This document shows, in pieces, positions 26,562-33,594 of a DNA stretch of 64,000 bases. Both the position numbers and the translations under genes were made by a program. A model generated the notes under the pieces. The model was not told the origin of the DNA and searched no databases. It saw only the letters and a program-made list of their open reading frames with translations. The DNA comes from CBDCUQ01 sp965222835 (GTDB lineage: Bacteria; Pseudomonadota; Alphaproteobacteria; Rhizobiales; Hyphomicrobiaceae). The first letter of the stretch is position 1. Each line of letters opens with the position of its first letter. Location: positions 620,001 through 684,000 of the forward strand of contig CBDCUQ010000004.1 in NCBI GenBank assembly GCA_965222835.1, written 5' to 3'.

Positions 26562-27719
26562 TTAGCCGCGTTTGTAGTTTCGTTTAACGAATGGGATGCG
26601 GGTCACGCGTACGGGCAGTTTCTGTCCCCGTACCGCGGCAAAGATCTGTGTCCCGGGTTCGGCGAGCGGGGTGGGGACATAGCCCATGGCGATTGGCGCG
26701 TTGATGCTCGGCCCAAAGCCGCCGGACGTGACAGTCCCAATCGGTGTGTCATCGTCATCTTTTTCATACAACGGTGTGTCGGCGCGAACGGGGGCTCTTC
26801 CCTCGGGGCGCAAGCCGACACGCCGTTTTTCTGTGCCCGTTTTCAATTGTTCGAGGATGATGGACGCGCCGGGAAAGCCGCCGCCTCGGGTGCCGTCGGC
26901 ACGACGGGATCGCTGGATCGCCCACTCGAGACCGGCTTCTACAGGTGTGGTGGTCGGATCGATGTCGGACCCATAAAGGGGTAGGCCCGCTTCGAGCCTC
27001 AACGAGTCGCGTGCGCCGAGGCCAATTGGTTTTACGCTTGGGTTTTCCAGCAGGGCTTCGGCGATTTCGCGAACCACATCGGCAGGTGTCGCTATTTCGA
27101 AGCCGTCCTCGCCGGTGTAGCCAGCGCGTGCGACGAGGCACGATGTACCCAGGATCTTGAGCGCGCGTACATCCATGAATCGCATTTTAGCGCAGTCGGG
27201 GGCGAAGCGCATGAGCGCCGCTTCCGCCGCCGGGCCCTGCAGTGCAATCAGTGCATGATCGCGTTTCTCAATCTCGCAATCGTCCGCCAGATGTTTGCGC
27301 AGATGCGCTTCGTCGGCGTCTTTGCAGGTTGCATTCACGACCAATAGGTGGTGATCGCCGAGATTGGCCACCATTACATCATCGCGCAGACCGCCATCAT
27401 CGTTGGTGAAAAACGCGTAGCGTTGGCGACCTGCGGCGAGATCGGCGATATCGACGGGCACCAGACGTTCAAGCGCGCGCGCCGAGTCTGCAAGTCTGCC
27501 CGACTTTGGCCGCAGCGTGATCTGCCCCATGTGCGAGACGTCGAACAGGCCGGCCGCGGCCCGCGTGTGCAGATGTTCCTTGAGGACCCCGGGCTGATAT
27601 TGCACTGGCATGTCGTAGCCGGCGAAGGGCACCATGCGGGCCCCAAGCTCGAGGTGAAGCGCATGGAGCGGAGTTCGCTTGAGCGTATCGGTCGATGTCT
27701 TGGGCGTGCCGGCACTCAT
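26562..27719 (-). CDS. gcvT: Aminomethyltransferase (glycine cleavage T protein)
   Basis: 385 residues. It releases ammonia and transfers the methylene group from the H protein to tetrahydrofolate. Typical segments include VPFAGYDMPVQYQPGVLKEH near the start, AAGLFDVSHMGQ, and the catalytic-region RAGYTGEDGFEI. The ATG at 27719 follows a perfect AGGAGGT. It is the first gene of gcvT-gcvH-gcvP, and the tandem glycine riboswitch ends about 50 bases before its start codon. Confidence 0.96.
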   Translation of the reverse strand: MSAGTPKTSTDTLKRTPLHALHLELGARMVPFAGYDMPVQYQPGVLKEHLHTRAAAGLFDVSHMGQITLRPKSGRLADSARALERLVPVDIADLAAGRQRYAFFTNDDGGLRDDVMVANLGDHHLLVVNATCKDADEAHLRKHLADDCEIEKRDHALIALQGPAAEAALMRFAPDCAKMRFMDVRALKILGTSCLVARAGYTGEDGFEIATPADVVREIAEALLENPSVKPIGLGARDSLRLEAGLPLYGSDIDPTTTPVEAGLEWAIQRSRRADGTRGGGFPGASIILEQLKTGTEKRRVGLRPEGRAPVRADTPLYEKDDDDTPIGTVTSGGFGPSINAPIAMGYVPTPLAEPGTQIFAAVRGQKLPVRVTRIPFVKRNYKRG

Positions 27720-27770
27720 GCAGACCTCCTGAAGCTCACGTTAAGCGCATTTGGTGCGCCACTTGCGAGC

Positions 27771-27963
27771 CCCCTCTGTCGCGAGACCTGAAAGATTGGG
27801 TGCCGTCCAGGAAATCTGGATTGCAGCGCCTTTTCCTCGTCGGTGGGCCGGACGAAACCCGGCCACTTTCCAGAGTGTCCTTTCTCTTGCGGTCCTTGAT
27901 GCCTGAGAGTTTCCGGGGCGGTTGCTCCTTCGGCGCCGGGGGGACCCGGTCTCTTCCGCAAGA
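27771..27963 (-). ncRNA. Tandem glycine riboswitch upstream of gcvT
   Basis: Two glycine aptamers are recognisable on the minus strand. Aptamer 1 (27963-27885) has an eight-base P1 stem (TCTTGCGG with CCGCAAGA), the GCGCCGAAGGAGCAA core and the AAACTCTCAGGCATCAAGGAC core. Aptamer 2 (27876-27771) opens with ACTCTGG, has the ACCGACGAGGAAAAG core and AATCTTTCAGGTCTCGCGAC, and closes with ACAGAGGGG. Such riboswitches bind glycine and turn on glycine cleavage genes. The order, two complete cores and position before gcvT are classical. The control mechanism (translation or termination) cannot be fixed, as no clear terminator lies between it and the AGGAGGT of gcvT. Confidence 0.93.
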
Positions 27964-27979
27964 TGCCGATGACTCTCAA

Positions 27980-28008
27980 AGGATGGGGATTCCCCTGACC
28001 CCGGTCAA
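27980..28008 (-). promoter_or_regulatory. Candidate promoter for the gcv operon
   Basis: On the minus strand TTGACC (28008-28003), a 17-base spacer and CATCCT (27985-27980) place transcription start near 27973, ten bases before the first riboswitch stem. The -10 match is poor, but the placement fits. Confidence 0.45.
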
Positions 28009-28256
28009 CCCCCACCAGGGTCGACCAATTGGGGATAGCGGGGTAGGTTTTGCGCGATTGTTTTACCGGCGAACAGGACGGATGGGTGGTGCTGGGCTTG
28101 AGGCTGATACACCAGCGCAATGGAGTCTGAACCGACCGTTGTGGTGTGGATGTTCGCAATTCGATTACAGGCGTTCTGATTTCCTGTGCCATGGCAGAAT
28201 GCCGGACGGCTTGGTATAGAAGGTGTTCGAATGCGTGGACTTGGGAGCATTGGAAA

Positions 28257-28751
28257 TTGTCACGGCGATTGGTCTTCGTTGTCTTGTGCTGCCTTAGCTA
28301 CAGCGTAGTGGACTTGGCCATTGCGCAAAACTTGTCCACGCCAAACGCCGAAGAACGAAAGCAGATAACCGATTGCCTCGACACGGCGCGCAAGAAGGAG
28401 ACTCCTGCCGAAGCCTGCCTTAACTTGGTATCACAAGCCTGTCAGACCATGCCCGGCGGCGAGACCACCGTTGGCATGCGCATGTGCATGGAGCGTGAGA
28501 CGGTTATCTGGGATGAGATCCTCAACCGCAATTACCGCGCGCTTCGCAAAGCTGTATCCTCTGATGGTGCAAAGAAACTCGGCGGCATTCAGCGCCAATG
28601 GATCAAGTGGCGGGATGCCAAGTGTGAGATGCCTTACATTCTTTACGAGGGTGGGTCGCTCGCACGTCCGCTTGCTGCGGAATGCGTGCTGCGTGCGACC
28701 GCACTTCGTGCGATCGAGTTCGGCGCCGCGCTGGATGCTATCGAGCCTTAG
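28257..28751 (+). CDS. LprI-like (DUF1311) exported protein
   Basis: 164 residues from a TTG at 28257, with GGGAG nine bases upstream. The signal peptide (MSRRLVFVVLCCLSYSVVDLAIAQ) is at the N-terminus only with this start. The mature part has the DUF1311/LprI pattern: CMERETVIWDEILNRNYRAL, then IQRQWIKWRDAKC, GGSLARPLAAEC and RATALRAIEF, with four or more cysteines in disulphide-like positions. Related domains include lysozyme-inhibitor LprI. Function here is unknown. It is divergent from the gcv operon and convergent with aguB. Confidence 0.75.
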   Translation: MSRRLVFVVLCCLSYSVVDLAIAQNLSTPNAEERKQITDCLDTARKKETPAEACLNLVSQACQTMPGGETTVGMRMCMERETVIWDEILNRNYRALRKAVSSDGAKKLGGIQRQWIKWRDAKCEMPYILYEGGSLARPLAAECVLRATALRAIEFGAALDAIEP

Positions 28752-28804
28752 GGGTGGCTCGGCGGCTGGAGAGTGAAGAGCGGACCTGCACCTACATCTG
28801 AGCC

Positions 28805-29665
28805 TCACTCATACAACTCCGGGCGGCGGTCGCGGAAGAAGCCCCAGGTGGCGCGGTAGTTTTCGATTGCGTCGAGATCAAGCGTGTGTACGAGCACACC
28901 CTCGTCGCTCGCGCCGAAGGCTTGCACCAGCTCGCCGGTCTGATCGGCGATGAACGAGTGGCCGTAAAACGACTGTTTTAACCCGTCGTTGTCCTCTTCG
29001 CCAATGCGGTTGGCAGCGACAATGGGGATGGCGTTTGAGACGGCGTGGCCCTGCATGGCGCGCTGCCACATGCGTGACGTATCGAGGTTGTCGTCATACG
29101 GCTCGGAACCGATGGCGGTTGGGTAGAACAGCACGTCGGCGCCCCTGAGGGCCATGGCGCGGGCGCACTCGGGGAACCATTGGTCCCAGCAAATGCCGAC
29201 GCCGATGCGCGCGTGTGCTGTCTCCCACACCTTGAAGCCGGTGTCGCCGGGGCGGAAGTAAAACTTTTCCATGTAGCCGGGCCCGTCGGGTATGTGGCTC
29301 TTGCGGTAGACGCCGAGGATTTTGCCGTCCGCGTCGGCGATGGCGACGGAATTGTAATAGCGCGGTCCGTCCTTTTCGAAGAGCGAGATGGGAATGACAA
29401 CGCCGAGTTCTTTCGCGAGCGGGGCGATCTCGCGCACGCAGGGGTGCTCTTTGACGGGATGTGCGGTTTCGAACCACTTCGGGTCTTGCCGCGAGCAGAA
29501 GTAGATGCCTTGGAACAGCTCAGACGGGAGGATGACTTCGGCGCCGCGACCCGTTGCGTCGTAGATCAATGTTTGCGTCTTTGTGATATTTGCCGCCAGA
29601 TCGTGCCCATAGGATGTCTGGATGGCGGCGACGGTCACGGTGCGGGAGCTTTTCTTGTTCGTCAT
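28805..29665 (-). CDS. aguB: N-carbamoylputrescine amidase
   Basis: 286 residues of the nitrilase superfamily. The Glu49-Lys122-Cys159 triad is visible (LPSELFQG, YRKSHIPDG, GVGICWDQWFPE). It hydrolyses N-carbamoylputrescine to putrescine, CO2 and ammonia. The gene overlaps the 3' end of aguA by four bases, giving the two-step agmatine-to-putrescine route. Length and motifs are those of bacterial and plant AguB. Confidence 0.94.
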   Translation of the reverse strand: MTNKKSSRTVTVAAIQTSYGHDLAANITKTQTLIYDATGRGAEVILPSELFQGIYFCSRQDPKWFETAHPVKEHPCVREIAPLAKELGVVIPISLFEKDGPRYYNSVAIADADGKILGVYRKSHIPDGPGYMEKFYFRPGDTGFKVWETAHARIGVGICWDQWFPECARAMALRGADVLFYPTAIGSEPYDDNLDTSRMWQRAMQGHAVSNAIPIVAANRIGEEDNDGLKQSFYGHSFIADQTGELVQAFGASDEGVLVHTLDLDAIENYRATWGFFRDRRPELYE

Positions 29666-30696
29666 GCGTGCGGTTCCTGCTGGGTGACGCAGTGGAATGA
29701 GCCGCCACCGGCTTCGCCTGCGCCCATCAGCCCGATTGAGGGGACGCCGACGACGGCGCGCCCTGGAAAGGCGTCGCGGAGCGCCGCGAGGGCTGCGTCC
29801 TGTGTTTCGGTGCCATAGACCGGGACCACCACGACGCCATTGGCGATGACGAAATTCATGTGCGAGGCCGGTGCGATCTCACCTGCGGCATTGATGTAGC
29901 GGCCGACACCGGGAATGCGCAAGACCTTGAGCTGGCGTCCATCGGCGTCGGTGGCGTCATCGAGGGTGCGGGCGATAGCGTTTAGGATCTTGGCATTCGG
30001 GTCATCATCGCCAGCGGGCGATTGGCAGACGACGGTTGCCTTGCCGACGAAACGGGCAACGTTGTCGATGTGGCCGTCGGTGTGGTCGTTGATCAAACCC
30101 TCGTCGATCCAGATGACCTTGCGGGCACCGAAAGCATTGGCCAGAGCTGCTTCAGCCTCGTCTTTCGACCAGCCGTTGCGGTTGGGGTTGAGGAGCGTTT
30201 GCGCGGTGGTCAGCATGGTGCCGCAGCCGTCGTGATCGACGGCACCACCTTCGAGGACGAAGTCGAAGCGGCGCATGCGGGCTCCAGCAAGGCGGGCGAT
30301 GTCATCACCGACGGTCAAGTCATCGGGCAGCTCGTACTTGTTTCCCCAGTTGTTGGTTTTGAAGCGTAGGGCAAAGGGACCATTAGCATCGTGCGCGAAT
30401 ACGGGGCCGGTGTCGCGTATCCAGATGTCGCCATACCGGACTTGGAGAAATTCGGCGGCGTCGCCAAGGGCCGTGCGCGCTGTTCTTTCGGCGTCCTCCC
30501 CGTTGACGAGGAGGCGGACGCGGTTCCCGTGTGCGGCGAGCGTGCGTACCAGGGCGACGACATCGCGGCGGGGGGCTTCAAGATTGCCGCACCACTCGCT
30601 TTCGTTGGCCGGCCAGGCGGTCCACACCGCTTTCTGCGGCGCCCATTCGGGCGGGACCGTCACGGTCGCTGTTTCAGGGTTGGCCAGCTTGCTCAT
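29662..30696 (-). CDS. aguA: Agmatine deiminase
   Basis: 344 residues of the guanidino-group-modifying superfamily. It converts agmatine to N-carbamoylputrescine and ammonia. Catalytic elements are present: EGGAVDHDGCGTML, the DEGLINDHTDGHIDN segment, and the nucleophilic Cys336 in GGGSFHCVTQQEP at the C-terminus. The stop overlaps the aguB start, so the two are translationally coupled. The inositol monophosphatase family gene ends nine bases upstream and is probably co-transcribed. Confidence 0.94.
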   Translation of the reverse strand: MSKLANPETATVTVPPEWAPQKAVWTAWPANESEWCGNLEAPRRDVVALVRTLAAHGNRVRLLVNGEDAERTARTALGDAAEFLQVRYGDIWIRDTGPVFAHDANGPFALRFKTNNWGNKYELPDDLTVGDDIARLAGARMRRFDFVLEGGAVDHDGCGTMLTTAQTLLNPNRNGWSKDEAEAALANAFGARKVIWIDEGLINDHTDGHIDNVARFVGKATVVCQSPAGDDDPNAKILNAIARTLDDATDADGRQLKVLRIPGVGRYINAAGEIAPASHMNFVIANGVVVVPVYGTETQDAALAALRDAFPGRAVVGVPSIGLMGAGEAGGGSFHCVTQQEPHA

Positions 30697-30705
30697 GGTT
30701 TCGGT

Positions 30706-31518
30706 TCATGTTGAGGCGGCGTTTGTCTTCGTCGTTGCGAGGAGCGGCGCTAAGGCTTTGACGATGACGCTATTGCCAGCGAGGATGTCTCCGGATTCGA
30801 GCATGCGATCAGATCCGTCGATATCGCTGGCTATGCCACCCGATTCGCGCAGGATGACAATGCCTGCGGCGAGATCCCATGGGTTGAGATTGCGTTCCCA
30901 GTAGCCGTCCAAGCGTCCGGCGGCCGTCCATGCGAGATCGAGTGCGGCAGAGCCGGTGCGCCGGATTCCCGCCACCTCTCGCATCACCGTGCTCATCTCG
31001 TCGAGAAAGCCGGGATGACCGGGACGACCGCGATGCGGGATTCCGGTGGCTACGACAGCATCGCTCAGGACCTTGCGGGCCGCGACACGCAGGCGACGCT
31101 TATCGTTGAGAAATGCACCTTTGCCTTTTTCGGCCGTGAACATTTCGTCGGCGATGGGATTGTAAATCACGCCAGCAACCAGCTGGCCGTCGCGCTCAAG
31201 GCCGATCGAGATTGAAAAGAGCGGGATCGAATGCAGAAAGTTTGTCGTGCCGTCGAGTGGATCGACGATCCAGCGATGGCTCTTGTCGGCGCCTTCTACG
31301 GAGCCCCGCTCTTCCATCAGAAAGCCATATTGCGGCCGCGCCTTGTTGAGTTCGCGGAAGATGGTTTCCTCGGCGCGATGATCGGCGGCCGAGACGAAAT
31401 TGGCGGGGCCCTTTACGGACACCTGGAGATTTTCGACCTCGCCGAAATCGCGCGCGAGCCCGCGTCCGGCCTTGCGGGCGGCAGTGACCATGACGTTCAT
31501 CAGAGCGGAGGCGGGCAT
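30706..31518 (-). CDS. Inositol monophosphatase family protein
   Basis: About 270 residues. The family's metal sites are visible: the acidic pair MEERGS (around residue 69), WIVDPLDGTTNFLH (about 83-96), and the C-terminal NPWDLAAGIVILRESGG. These enzymes dephosphorylate myo-inositol phosphates or related sugar or nucleotide phosphates using Mg2+. SuhB-type assignment is plausible but not proven. The ATG at 31518 has a poor ribosome-binding site, and 31500 is an alternative. It starts a probable operon with aguA and aguB. Confidence 0.88.
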   Translation of the reverse strand: MPASALMNVMVTAARKAGRGLARDFGEVENLQVSVKGPANFVSAADHRAEETIFRELNKARPQYGFLMEERGSVEGADKSHRWIVDPLDGTTNFLHSIPLFSISIGLERDGQLVAGVIYNPIADEMFTAEKGKGAFLNDKRRLRVAARKVLSDAVVATGIPHRGRPGHPGFLDEMSTVMREVAGIRRTGSAALDLAWTAAGRLDGYWERNLNPWDLAAGIVILRESGGIASDIDGSDRMLESGDILAGNSVIVKALAPLLATTKTNAAST

Positions 31519-31650
31519 CAGGGGGTGATCTTTGTCTTGTCGCGTTGAACGTAAACCGCCGAAGCGGGGCGGTCCGCCGTGAGGAAGAAGAATTCTCACG
31601 GAAATGCAAGCGCGAACTTAAGAGTGTCGTGAATAAAAGGATTAAGACTC

Positions 31651-31668
31651 ACGGCAGCCGGTTGCCGT
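31651..31668 (-). terminator. Short hairpin after the Sel1-repeat gene
   Basis: On the minus strand ACGGCA and TGCCGT form a six-base stem around a six-base loop right at the Sel1 gene's stop codon, followed by a T-containing stretch (CTTAATCCTTTTATTC). A weak candidate intrinsic terminator separating Sel1 from the downstream IMPase gene. Confidence 0.4.
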
Positions 31669-32675
31669 TAGCGAAAGACCCGCTTTTTGTCGCGCCATTC
31701 GGCCGCGGCCTTTTCGGCTTTTTCGCGATCGGTATCGGGCATGGCCTTAACGAACAGATCGAATTTATCGTCGGTCACCCCGCCGGCCTTGGCGATGATG
31801 CGCCATTTGGCGGCTTCGAGCAGGTTCGGTTCTCCGCCGACACCTTCCTTATAGACGTGGCCGAGCCGGTTTTGTGCAGGCGCCAGCCCTTTCTCAGCTG
31901 CGGACTTCAGGTGCTCGATGGCGTGGGGCTCGTCGTGTTTTAGTCCCTTTCCGGCGAGCAGCATGACGGCGTAATCGTACTGGGCGGCGGCGTGTCCCTG
32001 GGCGGCGGCTTTGGACATCCACCGTGCGGCTTTAAGCGCGTCGAAGGGCACGCCTGCGCCGTTCTGGTATAGCGCCGCCATGTCGTACTGGGCGGCGGCG
32101 ATGCCTTTTTCAGCGGCGTAGCGAATGTGGTTGGCGGCCCGATGGGGGTTTTCGGGTTTGCCGTCGCCTTTAAGGAAGAGGATTCCGAGATTGTAGTTGG
32201 CGACTGGGTCTCCGGTCATCGCGGCCTTTTCATACATTTCGGCAGCCAGCTTGCGATCCTTTTTGACACCGCGTCCGTCGGCCAACATGTTGCCGATGGC
32301 AAGCATGGCAGGGACGTCGCCGAGTTCAGCCGCGCGGGCGTACCAGCGTGCCGCCGTGCCTTCGTCCTTGGGGATGCCGCTCCCTTCCTCGTAAATGCGC
32401 GCAATCAGCGTGTGGGCCTGCGGGTCGCCCTGCTTCGCGGCTTCCTCGGCCAGTTTCAATGCGGTGAGGTACTTGCCGGCATCGTAGGCGTTGTACGCCG
32501 CATTGTCCTCCTGGGTTTGGGGCGTGCTCTTCTTATGGTGACTGGTGGCCGTGCTGGTCGCGGGGTCACCTGCTGCAAGCCGAGGAGACGGTAGCTTGCC
32601 CAATCCCGCAAGGCCTGCGAGGACCCCCACAATGAGGGCTCCAAATGCTATGGCAATGATGGTTCGGACGGACAC
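31668..32675 (-). CDS. Sel1-repeat (TPR-like) membrane-anchored protein
   Basis: 335 residues. An N-terminal helix (TIIAIAFGALIVGVLAGLAGL) is a signal anchor. A low-complexity Thr/Ser/His linker follows, then six or so Sel1 repeats of about 36 residues, visible as recurring A-x-WYARAAELG, YNLGILFLKGDG and AAQYDMAALYQNGAG units. Such repeats form an alpha-solenoid for protein contacts, in envelope or exopolysaccharide regulation. The GTG start at 32675 has GAGGAGC upstream. The ThiE-like gene ends 11 bp before it. Confidence 0.88.
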   Translation of the reverse strand: MSVRTIIAIAFGALIVGVLAGLAGLGKLPSPRLAAGDPATSTATSHHKKSTPQTQEDNAAYNAYDAGKYLTALKLAEEAAKQGDPQAHTLIARIYEEGSGIPKDEGTAARWYARAAELGDVPAMLAIGNMLADGRGVKKDRKLAAEMYEKAAMTGDPVANYNLGILFLKGDGKPENPHRAANHIRYAAEKGIAAAQYDMAALYQNGAGVPFDALKAARWMSKAAAQGHAAAQYDYAVMLLAGKGLKHDEPHAIEHLKSAAEKGLAPAQNRLGHVYKEGVGGEPNLLEAAKWRIIAKAGGVTDDKFDLFVKAMPDTDREKAEKAAAEWRDKKRVFR

Positions 32676-32686
32676 GCGTTTGCTCC

Positions 32687-33352
32687 TCAGGCGACCGGCT
32701 GGGCGCCGGACAGCATGGCTGCAATTTGCGCGACGTTGTCTTTGATGTCTGCTGGCGGTGTGGCCGTGTTCACCGTTACCGAGATGAAGTCGATTCCGGC
32801 TTCAGCGAGTTTCGCGGCATCTTCAGGATGTTCGACACCCATCGCCATTCCGGGGACCTCGAACAGATCGCTCCACCAAGAACACAGATCGAGACGCGTC
32901 GTGGTTGCGTTTTCGTTGCCGGCTGATCCTGCTTCGGGTCCAAAGGCCACATAGTCGGCGCCCCACTCGCCCAGGCACATGGCGTCGTGGCGCGAGCCTC
33001 CGGCCTCTGCACCAACGATGAATTTGGGGCCGAGCGCGTTACGGGCCGATTTGAAGACGTCTTCGATGTCTTCAGACCATGGAAGGTGCACGCCGTCCGC
33101 TTCGAGCATGCGGGCAAGGTCAACGTCGTTTGTCATGAGCGCGGCGGTGTTGTGAGATTGAATGAGATCGACCAACGGCCTGGCTGTCTCAGCGTCGAGG
33201 TTGTGGCCCGGCGTAGGTGCGAGGACGACGGACGCTATATCGGTGCCGGAAAGGGCTGCTTGGAGCAACGGCATGGCGTTTCCGCCGCGACCGACCGCAA
33301 TCTCCAGACAGAGGCGTGGGCCCGCAGCACCTTTCTTTTCTTTCGTACTCAT
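32687..33352 (-). CDS. Thiamine phosphate synthase-like (ThiE/TenI fold) protein
   Basis: 221 residues with the TIM-barrel layout of thiamine phosphate synthases: AALMTNDVDLARMLEADGVH, a GPKFIVGAEAG strand, then GADYVAFGPEAGSAG. The canonical HLGQxD phosphate-binding word is replaced by HLPWSEDIEDV, and the usual TSTK is not obvious, so true ThiE activity is doubtful. It resembles the shortened, solo ThiE/TenI-like proteins found in many Hyphomicrobiales. AGGAAG lies just before the ATG at 33352. It probably forms a unit with the Sel1 gene. Confidence 0.7.
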   Translation of the reverse strand: MSTKEKKGAAGPRLCLEIAVGRGGNAMPLLQAALSGTDIASVVLAPTPGHNLDAETARPLVDLIQSHNTAALMTNDVDLARMLEADGVHLPWSEDIEDVFKSARNALGPKFIVGAEAGGSRHDAMCLGEWGADYVAFGPEAGSAGNENATTTRLDLCSWWSDLFEVPGMAMGVEHPEDAAKLAEAGIDFISVTVNTATPPADIKDNVAQIAAMLSGAQPVA

Positions 33353-33594
33353 GCTTCCTAATTCGCACGTTTCGGCGGCCGCGCTGGCCCATCCGGCCCC
33401 CATGATCGCCCGATTGGGGCCAAAAGAAGACAAGTTGGGTGGCCTTTGGTGAATGTCATACGTTGACCGGCCTATCTCTCACAGGTCCGCCCGTGGTGCC
33501 ACTTCAGATTTGGAAGTTTCCGTTTTTGTGGTGATCGAGAAAGGTCTGGTGGTGTGTGCTTGAGCTGAGCCGGCGGTCGGACCATATTCCCCCC

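Noticed and set aside
32687..33352. A firm thiE assignment
   Set aside because: Key phosphate-binding words of ThiE are altered and no other thiamine gene is near, so only a fold-level call is kept.
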